Source: Aquimarina sp. MAR_2010_214
Lineage (GTDB): Bacteria > Bacteroidota > Bacteroidia > Flavobacteriales > Flavobacteriaceae
Direction of reading: 5' to 3'
DNA length: 64,000 nt
Assembly (NCBI RefSeq): GCF_002846555.1
Contig: NZ_PJMS01000001.1
Coordinates: 3,348,001 to 3,412,000, forward strand
The notes under the pieces are model-generated. The model had not been told where the DNA came from. It saw nothing but the letters and a program-made list of their open reading frames with translations, and ran no database searches. The position numbers and the translations under genes are program-made. Every line of letters starts with the position of its first letter. The first letter of the stretch is position 1. This document shows, one piece after another, positions 41,766-49,063 of this stretch.

Positions 41766-42647
41766 TTAATTCATTACAATTATTTCTTTCTCTTTCAATT
41801 TTTTAATTTGATTATCAGGTATTTTATTACCGATAATGTTAACATATTCGAGGTTTTCAAGTTCAAATAAAGGTGAGATATCATCAATTTGATTATTAGA
41901 TAAATCAATTATTTTTAGTTCAAATAAGTTGCTCAAAGCATCAATATATCCAATCTGATTGTTTCCTAAATATAATTCTTCTAATCTATTTAATGTGCTA
42001 AGTTCTGAAATATCAGTTATACTATTGTTCGATAAGTCAAATATAACTGCGTGTTGACAATACTCTATTCCATCTAATAATTCTATACCACTTTGAGCAA
42101 GTTCAAATTCTTCAATATCTTCAAGGTAATGAGGAGGGAAGTCTATTGATAAATCTCCATACTGTCTAAATTTTATTTCATTGTAAAATGATTTATCATA
42201 TGTTTTTGAGTCAGATTCATTTTCTGTATTTACTTCATCTTTTTCATAAAAATAATACCCTTCTTTTTCGTTGCTTTCCCAAGCATATTCAGGATGATAA
42301 TCTACACTTTCGTCAATAGTATTTATAACAGTATTCTCAATTTCATTGAGTTGAAGTATGTGAGAATATTTAGTAAGGGAATCTAAATTATTTTCATTGT
42401 AAAGTTTATTTATGCTTTTTCTGTGTAATTCACCTTTATCTGGATGGTAAAGAACAATGAGTTTGGAGAAACATTTAGCATCTTTTTCTTCATCAATTGT
42501 TACATATTTTGAAATTTTATTTGCTATTTCCCTAATCTTTCCAAAGTTCTTGCTTTTATATAACGCTATCAGTTTTCCTGTGATAGTATTTAAATTATTG
42601 TCAGAATATGCATCACTTAGTTCGTTATATAATTCTTTAATATTCAT
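41766..42647 (-). CDS. Leucine-rich repeat protein
   Basis: The 293-residue protein has a helical N-terminal half (MNIKELYNELSDAYSDNNLN) and, from about residue 200, four leucine-rich repeats of the 22-residue bacterial type: FDLSNNSITDISELSTLNRL, EELYLGNNQIGYIDALSNLF, IDLSNNQIDDISPLFELENL, and EYVNIIGNKIPDNQIKKLKE. These form a short solenoid for protein binding. No signal peptide is seen, so it would act in the cytosol. The partner is unknown. It is a single-gene cassette. Confidence 0.85.
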   Translation of the reverse strand: MNIKELYNELSDAYSDNNLNTITGKLIALYKSKNFGKIREIANKISKYVTIDEEKDAKCFSKLIVLYHPDKGELHRKSINKLYNENNLDSLTKYSHILQLNEIENTVINTIDESVDYHPEYAWESNEKEGYYFYEKDEVNTENESDSKTYDKSFYNEIKFRQYGDLSIDFPPHYLEDIEEFELAQSGIELLDGIEYCQHAVIFDLSNNSITDISELSTLNRLEELYLGNNQIGYIDALSNLFELKIIDLSNNQIDDISPLFELENLEYVNIIGNKIPDNQIKKLKEKEIIVMN

Positions 42648-42658
42648 TAATTACTAAT

Positions 42659-42776
42659 ATTTTGTTTTATTTTTTCATTTTAAAGCCAAATCAAAAGATT
42701 TGGTGGACTTGGTTTAAAGTGCTAAACTTTGGGTTAAGCAACAAAACCCGTATTAATTATAGCCATTGTTGTGTGT
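42659..42776. repeat. attC-like spacer 16, right half
   Basis: About 110 bases here are nearly identical to 45763-45876 (AAAGCCAAATCAAAAGATTT, GGTGGACTTGGTTTAAAGTG, TTGGGTTAAGCAACAAAACC). It ends CATTGTTGTGTGT. The left half with the AACG end is missing. GTTGTGTGT (42768-42776) matches ACACACAAC at 43335-43343 at 9 of 9 positions. Confidence 0.68.
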
Positions 42777-42786
42777 TCGTACTTTT

Positions 42787-43311
42787 TCATCTTATCGTAT
42801 TCCTTATTCCTGGGTATCTTTTTCCATTAATAAGGGTACTTTCTTCTTCAGGATGAAAATAATAAATCTGCTTTTTATTTAAATCCTTGTATGCATAACA
42901 ATTATCAAACAGGATAATTCCGTTATTTTTTATTTTCCAATAGTCAACTTTTGGAAACCATTCTGGTATAATATTTTCAACTAATTCAATCTGTGATTGG
43001 AATATTTCATTGTGTGTTTTGTCAATATGTTTTTCCTTATTGAAGATTGAGTCATAAAGTTCCTCATTTTCGTAATCAAATACTCCAAAGATGCATTTTG
43101 TATTTAAATAGGATATGTTTTTTATATTCTGCGCGTCAGATTTTATTAATTCGACAGGAAACCAACCAGTTAACCTTGGGTTTTCAATTTTGTTGAATTC
43201 ATTGTAATTCTCAAATTCTTGTAAATAATCTCCGTTATTACAAGATATAAAAAACATCAGAATTAATATTCCGCAAAAAGATAAATTCAGATTAATGTTC
43301 TTCAATTTCAT
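42787..43311 (-). CDS. Lipoprotein, unknown
   Basis: The 174-residue protein has a lipoprotein signal, LSFCGILILMFFISCNNG, with the lipidated Cys near residue 24. The mature part contains NPRLTGWFPVELIKSDAQNI, NEELYDSIFNKEKHIDKTHN and IIPEWFPKVDYWKIKNNGII, a pattern of unknown family seen in other Bacteroidota lipoproteins. It is probably anchored in the outer membrane facing the periplasm. It forms a single-gene cassette flanked by a perfect 9-bp match, GTTGTGTGT and ACACACAAC. Confidence 0.7.
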   Translation of the reverse strand: MKLKNINLNLSFCGILILMFFISCNNGDYLQEFENYNEFNKIENPRLTGWFPVELIKSDAQNIKNISYLNTKCIFGVFDYENEELYDSIFNKEKHIDKTHNEIFQSQIELVENIIPEWFPKVDYWKIKNNGIILFDNCYAYKDLNKKQIYYFHPEEESTLINGKRYPGIRNTIR

Positions 43312-43334
43312 TCAGTTCCAGTTTTTTTGGTATG

Positions 43335-43532
43335 ACACACAACGACCCGGCTATGCGTAGTGTGGGATTTGAAAAGCGGAGTTTTCAAATCTGCACGTAG
43401 CCAAGAGTTTATATTTTGTTTTTAATTTATTCACTTTAAACACCAAATTAAAGTATTGGCGGACTTCATTAATCGCGCTGACCTTTCGTTTAGTAGATAA
43501 CCCGCATTACGTATAGGCATTGTTGTAAAACG
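43335..43532. repeat. attC-like spacer 17
   Basis: A complete 198-bp spacer: left end ACACACAACGACCCGGCTAT GCGTAGTGTGGGA, middle CACGTAGCCAAGAGTTTATA TTTTG, right end CCCGCATTACGTATAGGCAT TGTTGTAAAAC. The arms TGCGTAGTGTGGG and CCCGCATTACGTA pair imperfectly. Confidence 0.78.
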
Positions 43533-43535
43533 TTT

Positions 43536-44393
43536 TTATTTAAATTGCCACCATTTTTTTCGTTTAATCAATTTTTCAATCGAAAAGGACTTTGTTATTT
43601 CGTTTGTTTTTTCGTGTTCTAATTGTTGGTTTATTGGTTCGATTATATTTTGCCAACCTGTGGAAAAACTTGCTCTAATTTCACTTCCATTTGGTGTGTA
43701 ATTCAATTCAATAGGAATTTCGCCAATATTCTCGAACAGTTCTGAAAATTCTTTCTTAAATCTCTTTGGTAAATACCAAGTAACTTTTGGCTCGTTTTTC
43801 CAATGTCCGAAACTTGCAACTAAAACATTACATTTTTTAAAGTCAGAAACTGTTGGGGAACTGGCTTGATTTATTCTTGTTGAAACAATTAGGTTATATC
43901 CGAAACCTGTTTCAAAGTCAGATTCTAAAACGATTCCACCACCATAATTTCCATTATCTAATTTGAATATTAAACAACTTCCTTTTTTAAATATTGGTTC
44001 TTTTTTTGAAATCCGTTTTCTTGCCTTTGGTTTTGCTTTTTCAGATTCTAATTTGGTCAGAAACTTTTCAAGAACAATTTTTCTTTTCTTTATGTCTGAT
44101 TCACTTGCGTCAAGCTCTTTCCAAACTTTTAAGTCAGATTCACTTTTGATTATTTCACGAACTTTTTCCAAAATGTCATTTGACAAACTTTTAGTTTCCC
44201 AAAGAGCCAAAGCCAAAGTAAACCAAAAGTCATTCGTTCCGTTTGGATTGTCGGAAATCAGCTTTTTTTTGATTTCATTCGGTTCTTTTCCGTCATTATA
44301 CAAATCAAAAAAGTCAGCATAAATATCTGCTGAAGTATCATTACTTTTTATGGCTGTTCCCCAAGTTCCCAATTCAGTTTGTGGTTTTGTCAA
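43536..44393 (-). CDS. DUF4259-like / Imm26-like cassette protein
   Basis: The 285-residue protein begins with a DUF4259-like segment, ELGTWGTAIKSNDTSADIYA DFFDLYN, and carries from about residue 130 the pattern EPIFKKGSCLIFKLDNGNYG GGIVL, which resembles the Imm26 immunity family. The central linker (KAKPKARKRISKKEP) is basic. A role as an immunity or stress protein is inferred from these resemblances and is not proven. It is cytosolic, without membrane segments. It is a single-gene cassette between spacers 17 and the second-type repeat at 44407. Confidence 0.7.
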   Translation of the reverse strand: MTKPQTELGTWGTAIKSNDTSADIYADFFDLYNDGKEPNEIKKKLISDNPNGTNDFWFTLALALWETKSLSNDILEKVREIIKSESDLKVWKELDASESDIKKRKIVLEKFLTKLESEKAKPKARKRISKKEPIFKKGSCLIFKLDNGNYGGGIVLESDFETGFGYNLIVSTRINQASSPTVSDFKKCNVLVASFGHWKNEPKVTWYLPKRFKKEFSELFENIGEIPIELNYTPNGSEIRASFSTGWQNIIEPINQQLEHEKTNEITKSFSIEKLIKRKKWWQFK

Positions 44394-44406
44394 TGTTCGT
44401 TAAGAT

Positions 44407-44591
44407 ACATAGTTTACACAAGTTAAAGATTAGGTGTTTACACTAAGTTAGTTTCTAATCTTGTTGCTTCTTTCTTAGGTTTCTTTGATCAAAGAAACCT
44501 AAAAATACATTTCTATAATAGACTTTCCAAATAACCACATATCTTTCGATTAAGTCCTAAAGCCCTATGTTTTTTATACATTGTTACCAAA
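44407..44591. repeat. Spacer 18: second-type repeat plus attC-like right end
   Basis: Bases 44407-44464 are copy B of the repeat at 37114. A 26-bp loopless palindrome follows at 44476-44501 (TAGGTTTCTTTGA and its complement). The right end CCCTATGTTTTTTATACATT GTTACCAAA matches the end of the spacer at 31677. GTTACCAAA (44583-44591) matches TTTGGTAAC at 45681-45689 at 9 of 9 positions. Confidence 0.6.
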
Positions 44592-44621
44592 TGTATATAT
44601 AATTATTATTCGATTTATTAG

Positions 44622-44777
44622 TTAGAGATTTCGAAGCGAACTTATCAAATCACTCGGTGATTGTATGACTGACTGAGAAAATTCTCCATGATGCTTTGGG
44701 TTTTCCTCTTCAAGTTGAGTCAAACTACGTTCAAAGCTTTCAAAATAGGCCTTTTGTCTGCTTGATGTCCTTGTCAT
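44622..44777 (-). CDS. Small ORF, 51 residues
   Basis: The peptide starts MTRTSSRQKAYFESFERSLT and continues QLEEENPKHHGEFSQSVIQS to LISSLRNL. It begins 8 bp after the stop codon of the PD40 protein gene on the same strand, and no better frame exists in this gap. Its composition (charged, Ser-rich, few hydrophobics) is coding-like. No family is recognised. It would be part of the same cassette as the PD40 gene. Confidence 0.4.
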   Translation of the reverse strand: MTRTSSRQKAYFESFERSLTQLEEENPKHHGEFSQSVIQSPSDLISSLRNL

Positions 44778-44785
44778 ATGGTCTA

Positions 44786-45658
44786 TTATTTGGGCCTGAG
44801 CGTCTCAATAATCTGCGCATCCACCCAAAATATATCCCCATTACCTGAGCTTACCTCTCTATTAAAGAAAATATATTTTCCGTCTGGCGTTACGTATGCT
44901 GAAGCCTCCCTAACGCTTGTGTTTATTTTATTCCCTAAATTAATGGCAGCACCCCATGAACCGTCTTGCTGTCGAAAACTGATATACAGGTCAATATCAC
45001 CATACCCGCTATCTCTTTCACCATCCCAAATAATATAGGATTCATCTGGCGCTATGAATGGGTGGGCATTGTATTTTCCGGTGTTAATCTCTTTGCCGAG
45101 CAGTCTTGGTTCTTCGCGTTTGCCGTCTTTGAGTGTTGATATGCGGATTACATCGTTGCTCTTATAATCGTCAAAAACATAGGTGCCCTTGACGGATGCC
45201 GACAGGCGCATAATACCCCAGTCTTCCCGGTCAAACATGGGCCCAAGGCTTTTTACTTCTGACCATCCAATCTCGGTGCGTTCTATATATTTACTGCCCA
45301 AATGCATACACTTACCATCAGGAGCTAAGAGGGGGCGACCCACCCTGGGTCCCACCACAGACTCGCGCCATTGGTTATTTTCGGATTTAAAAAGAACTAA
45401 CGACCATTTTCCATTTTTGACGTCTTTCCTAGTAAAATAAAACTCTTTCATGTCGGGTGTGAAGAAAGCGTTATGGTCACGATGCTCTGTCGAAACAAAA
45501 CCAGGGGCGAAAACTTCAGGGGTTATACCTGGCGGCTTTTGCCCGAGATAGGGACCTTCTAAGCGTGGAAAACTAGAAGCGTTTTCAACGTTTTCTTGAG
45601 CAAAGACAGTATTTAGCGATATAACGATTGTCAGTATTAATAATTTAGTAGCTTTCAT
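44786..45658 (-). CDS. Exported PD40/WD40-like beta-propeller protein
   Basis: The 290-residue protein has a signal peptide (ATKLLILTIVISLNTVFAQE) and repeated PD40-type blades: FFTPDMKEFYFTRKDVKNGK, PLLAPDGKCMHLGSKYIERT, PFIAPDESYIIWDGERDSGY and AYVTPDGKYIFFNREVSSGN, each with the xDGxx(I/F)(Y/F)(F/W) pattern. It is a periplasmic propeller of TolB-like type with unknown ligand. Its base composition is unlike its neighbours: the line 45181-45240 counts 35 of 60 G or C, against about a third elsewhere. The cassette is bounded by GTTACCAAA and TTTGGTAAC. Confidence 0.85.
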   Translation of the reverse strand: MKATKLLILTIVISLNTVFAQENVENASSFPRLEGPYLGQKPPGITPEVFAPGFVSTEHRDHNAFFTPDMKEFYFTRKDVKNGKWSLVLFKSENNQWRESVVGPRVGRPLLAPDGKCMHLGSKYIERTEIGWSEVKSLGPMFDREDWGIMRLSASVKGTYVFDDYKSNDVIRISTLKDGKREEPRLLGKEINTGKYNAHPFIAPDESYIIWDGERDSGYGDIDLYISFRQQDGSWGAAINLGNKINTSVREASAYVTPDGKYIFFNREVSSGNGDIFWVDAQIIETLRPK

Positions 45659-45680
45659 ATTCTCTTCTTTTGTTAATATG

Positions 45681-45880
45681 TTTGGTAACGGCTCCGGCTA
45701 TGGTTAGTATGGGATTAAAAAGCAATTAATTTCCGATTAAGCACTTAGCCAAAACTTTTTATTTTGTTTTATTTTTTCATTTTAAAGCCAAATCAAAAGA
45801 TTTGGTGGACTTGGTTTAAAGTGCTAAACTTTGGGTTAAGCAACAAAACCCGTATTAACTATAACCATTGTGGCTATTGC
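45681..45880. repeat. attC-like spacer 19
   Basis: Left end TTTGGTAACGGCTCCGGCTA TGG, middle as in the spacers at 33371 and 42659, right end AACTATAACCATTGTGGCTA, in which the usual GTT has become GTG. The right half is nearly identical to 42659-42768. Confidence 0.7.
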
Positions 45881-46064
45881 ACAACTTACTAAAAAAGATT
45901 ATCAAGAAAAACTCTTTACTACTTTTTGTTTAAGTGATAGAGTAAGTAAGAATGACTTTTTATGAACTCTTTAGATTCGATATAAAGGTCTCTTGAAATA
46001 GTAAATCAAATATGATATAGTAAAGAGGCTTAAAAATGATCGTTTTGTAATAAATTATGGGCTT
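45881..46064. other. Gene-free cassette-like stretch
   Basis: About 180 bp between two boundaries contains no ORF of note. It might be the remnant of a lost cassette. Confidence 0.35.
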
Positions 46065-46091
46065 GTGTAACGATTGCCGGTGTTAGCAAAT
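46065..46091. repeat. attC-like boundary 20 (very short)
   Basis: GTGTAACGATTGCCGGTGTT AGCAAAT carries the AACG and GTT cores 11 bp apart, with no long middle. GTTAGCAAAT (46082-46091) matches ATTTGCTAAC at 48751-48760 at 10 of 10 positions, across three genes. Confidence 0.5.
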
Positions 46092-46190
46092 GTAATTATT
46101 CAGTCAATTATTCGGTCATTTCAGAGTTTAAAATGGTTGTTTCAGCTAGTTTCATTTTTTAGAACTTCATTGTACAACTAGGTTTGTAAT

Positions 46191-47168
46191 ATGAAAAAAA
46201 TAAAATTCTTGATACTTGGACTGCTGGTTAGCTTTATATTGATTCAATTTATAAAACCAGATAAATTTGAAACTTATACTGCTATCAACGAAAATAGTGA
46301 ATACAATAAATTATTAACTTCAGTACCTGATAGCATTGAACTTATAATTAAAAATTCATGTTATGATTGTCATTCAAATCAAACTAACCTTCAATGGTTT
46401 GATAAAATCATACCTATTAACTTTGTTGTAGATTCACATATAAAAGAAGGACGTAAAGCGTTAAATTTTTCAAACTTTGACAGCTTGAACTCCAAACAAG
46501 TAAGCGCAAAACTCTTTTACTCACTTAACAAAGCTTTAAGTGGCGAAATGCCTCTTCCGTCATATACATTAGCTCACTCAAAATCCAAGATTACCAATAA
46601 AGAATTACAACAAATTAAATCATATTTATTGTCGATTTCTGAGCGGAAACTTACTGATAGTATACAGATTGTTAAAAACTCAATAGAATATTATCAACTT
46701 TTAGACAAAAAGATAAAACAACAAGTAAAACCAACTCTTAACGGTATTGAGTATATTCCAGACTATCAGGAATGGAAAGCAGTAAGTACTACAGACCGCT
46801 TTGACAATCGTTCTATGAGAGTTATTTATGCAAATGATGTAGCTGTAAAAGCTATTGAGACAGGTAAAATTAATCCTTGGCCAAATGGGACTGTTTTTGC
46901 AAAAGCAGCTTGGGCTCAACAAATAGATAATAATGAAATAATTCGTTTGGGAAATTTTATACAGGTTGAATATATGATTAAAGATACTGAAAAATATGCT
47001 AGTACTGACAGTTGGGGTTGGGCAAGATGGCGTGGCGATGAGCTAAAGCCTTATGGTAGTGATGCTCTTTTTGTAAATGAATGCATTACCTGTCATAAAC
47101 CAGTAGAAAAGTATGACTATGTATTTACTGCTCCACTTAATCTTAATGTTTTAAATTCTTCAAAATGA
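46191..47168 (+). CDS. Haem-binding protein with cytochrome P460 domain
   Basis: The 325-residue protein has an N-terminal membrane anchor or signal (FLILGLLVSFILIQFI). The first domain contains NSCYDCHSNQTNLQWFDKII with a CxxCH haem site typical of the haem-binding DUF found with cytochromes. The second domain (about 195-320) matches the cytochrome P460 fold, with IPDYQEWKAVSTTDRFDNRS and ending in ECITCHKPVEKYDYVFT, a second CxxCH. It is probably periplasmic. It is on the plus strand, opposite to most array genes, and overlaps the next gene by 4 bp. Confidence 0.85.
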   Translation: MKKIKFLILGLLVSFILIQFIKPDKFETYTAINENSEYNKLLTSVPDSIELIIKNSCYDCHSNQTNLQWFDKIIPINFVVDSHIKEGRKALNFSNFDSLNSKQVSAKLFYSLNKALSGEMPLPSYTLAHSKSKITNKELQQIKSYLLSISERKLTDSIQIVKNSIEYYQLLDKKIKQQVKPTLNGIEYIPDYQEWKAVSTTDRFDNRSMRVIYANDVAVKAIETGKINPWPNGTVFAKAAWAQQIDNNEIIRLGNFIQVEYMIKDTEKYASTDSWGWARWRGDELKPYGSDALFVNECITCHKPVEKYDYVFTAPLNLNVLNSSK

Positions 47169-47656
47169 AAAATATTCTAAATGAGAATGTATTAATAATT
47201 AGTTTCGGACTCTTGTTTTTACTTTTGGGTTGCAATCAATCTTCTGAAAATAACTTTAATGAGTCTGCCTCAATAGGTAAAACTGATAGTTTACTTGTTA
47301 ACCCTTTGCTAGAGAAAGTAATTACCGTTACAATCAATCCTAAGAGAAACACTATGAGTACTTTGTATGGAAATGATATTGCTTGGAATTACATTTCATC
47401 ACATAGCGATTCAAACTATCCTAAAGGTTCAAAACTATATGAGGTAACTTGGTTTCAACAATCTGATAATGTTTGGTTTGGTGCAAATATTCCTGAAAAA
47501 ATTCTTAAGGTGGAATGTGTTATTTATACAGGTTTAGAAACATCGTCGTATGAGCTTTATAAAGGATATCCTTTAAAAAGAGTAGTAAATATTGATAAAA
47601 AATATCAGGAAAGAATTAAGGAAATAGCTTCGCAACGATTTGCAGTAGTACCTTAA
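47165..47656 (+). CDS. Lipoprotein, unknown
   Basis: The 163-residue protein has a lipoprotein signal LLFLLLGCNQSSENN. Its mature domain contains TINPKRNTMSTLYGNDIAWN and LYEVTWFQQSDNVWFGANIP, a pattern reminiscent of the P460 fold of its neighbour (YEVTWxQxxDxxWFG), although haem cysteines are missing. It overlaps the haem protein gene by 4 bp and is certainly cotranscribed with it. A shared role in periplasmic electron transfer or redox sensing is inference. Its end lies 5 bp from that of the converging LytTR gene. Confidence 0.75.
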   Translation: MKNILNENVLIISFGLLFLLLGCNQSSENNFNESASIGKTDSLLVNPLLEKVITVTINPKRNTMSTLYGNDIAWNYISSHSDSNYPKGSKLYEVTWFQQSDNVWFGANIPEKILKVECVIYTGLETSSYELYKGYPLKRVVNIDKKYQERIKEIASQRFAVVP

Positions 47657-47661
47657 TAATA

Positions 47662-48726
47662 TTAATTTTTGCCTGCCCATTTTTTAAACTCTGTGATTTT
47701 AGCTTTACTAATGATAATTGTTATTGGTGAAATAGGCTTGGTTTCTACTTTTAGTTGAGCATTTCCATATTTTTCTATTTTATTTATGGCTTTTGCCGAT
47801 ATAATAACCTGTCTTGAGGCTCTATAAAATGTTTTTGGATTCAAAGATTTAAATAGTTCATCTAATGTTAAATTAATGGAAGATTTTTCATTGTTATGCT
47901 CGACAATGTTAGTGATTTTATTTTCTGTATAGATAATGGCAATATTATCAATATAAACAGGTGTGAGTTTGATTCCTTTATCCGCTAAGAATCTGTCATT
48001 AATTGATTTGTCACTATTCGTAGTTTTTGAAATGTTTTTATTTAATTTTTTTAACTCATTAAAGTATTTTGCACTCGTCTCTCTGTTTAGTTCGGTGATT
48101 TTCTCTAAACTTTTAGAGTTTATAAATTGAAGAAAAAAATATATCAACAGAGAACTACCTAGCCATACCAGAATAAATATAAATGACAGTTTCTCTTTTA
48201 GATTGTCTAATACGTCTTTAAACTTCAAAATATTAGAATGGGAAGCTACAATCCAATCCGTATTTTTAACGGGACTTAGATATACTATCTCGGTATAATT
48301 TTCAGTTTCTCTTAAACCTCCAATAGATACTTTCTGTATGATAGATTCTTTGAAATTTTTTTCAATTTTTTGATTGGGTATTGATGTTAATATCGAGTTG
48401 TTTTTAGTCAGTGTTTTTCCAATTCTTTCTCTGTCAGGGTGGCATATTTCTTTTCCTGTATCATCAAACATACAAATGAAGCTATTTTCTATTGGACTAT
48501 TTTCAATACTTCTTTGAAGTTCATTTTTTACTTCTTCTTTTGAATAACCTGATATTAATTTTTCACTTAATAAACTTGAAATTATGTCCGCCTGAATTTT
48601 TGAATTTTCTATTTGTTTATTTATTAAGTCTGCTGTAGCTGTATTGTAAATATAATTAAAACTCAAGTAGTAAATTAAACCTAAAATAAGTAGGGTAGAA
48701 AGTAATATTATCTTGTTAAACTTCAT
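47662..48726 (-). CDS. Membrane sensor with LytTR DNA-binding domain
   Basis: The 354-residue protein has a transmembrane helix at about 9-27 (ILGLIYYLSFNYIYN region), an extracytoplasmic cache-like domain (about 30-180), a second transmembrane helix (FILVWLGSSLLIYFFL), a coiled segment, and a C-terminal LytTR domain (INLTLDELFKSLNPKTFYRA SRQVIIS and GNAQLKVETKPISPITIIIS). It is therefore a one-component membrane-bound regulator without receiver domain. It lies convergent to the haem-protein pair inside the same cassette, so it may sense the conditions for that pair; regulation of them is only inference. The cassette ends at TTTGCTAAC (48752-48760). Confidence 0.85.
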   Translation of the reverse strand: MKFNKIILLSTLLILGLIYYLSFNYIYNTATADLINKQIENSKIQADIISSLLSEKLISGYSKEEVKNELQRSIENSPIENSFICMFDDTGKEICHPDRERIGKTLTKNNSILTSIPNQKIEKNFKESIIQKVSIGGLRETENYTEIVYLSPVKNTDWIVASHSNILKFKDVLDNLKEKLSFIFILVWLGSSLLIYFFLQFINSKSLEKITELNRETSAKYFNELKKLNKNISKTTNSDKSINDRFLADKGIKLTPVYIDNIAIIYTENKITNIVEHNNEKSSINLTLDELFKSLNPKTFYRASRQVIISAKAINKIEKYGNAQLKVETKPISPITIIISKAKITEFKKWAGKN

Positions 48727-48750
48727 TAATGGATTAGTGTTGGTTTTTAT

Positions 48751-48835
48751 ATTTGCTAACGTTAAATGTAAACGTCTGTGCGATGAAGAAAGTCAGCGGC
48801 TTTCGGAATTAGCACAAGGTATAGGTGTTGGCAAC
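48751..48835. repeat. attC-like spacer 21
   Basis: A compact 85-bp site. Left end ATTTGCTAACGTTAAATGTA AACGTCTGTGCG, right end TAGCACAAGGTATAGGTGTT GGCAAC. The arms GTCTGTGC and GCACAAGGT pair imperfectly. GTTGGCAAC (48827-48835) matches GTTGCCAAC at 50377-50385 at 9 of 9 positions, across the split lipoprotein gene. Confidence 0.75.
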
Positions 48836-49055
48836 TGGCTTTTACTGATTTGAACTCTGCTCAACTATTTTCCATGTTTCCAAAATTTGACTCAATCTTG
48901 ATTTAAATTCTGTGGAATCTTTACTTTTTTCTATGATAGAAAAAATATCATGCAATTCTCCACGTAGCATAGGATATTTATCTGATACTTTTCTAAAATC
49001 CAGCCAGGCCTTAATATGTTTATAAAATGCTGATTTAAATTCTTCTGGGCAATTA

Positions 49056-49063
49056 GAATAATC
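49056..49063. repeat. Target site duplication, left copy
   Basis: GAATAATC directly left of the IS end; the identical copy lies at 50117-50124. The 8-bp size is that of IS1595-family elements. Confidence 0.9.

Noticed and set aside
43963..44322. Plus-strand 119-residue frame
   Set aside because: Antisense to the DUF4259/Imm26-like gene, hydrophobic low-complexity translation, no family.
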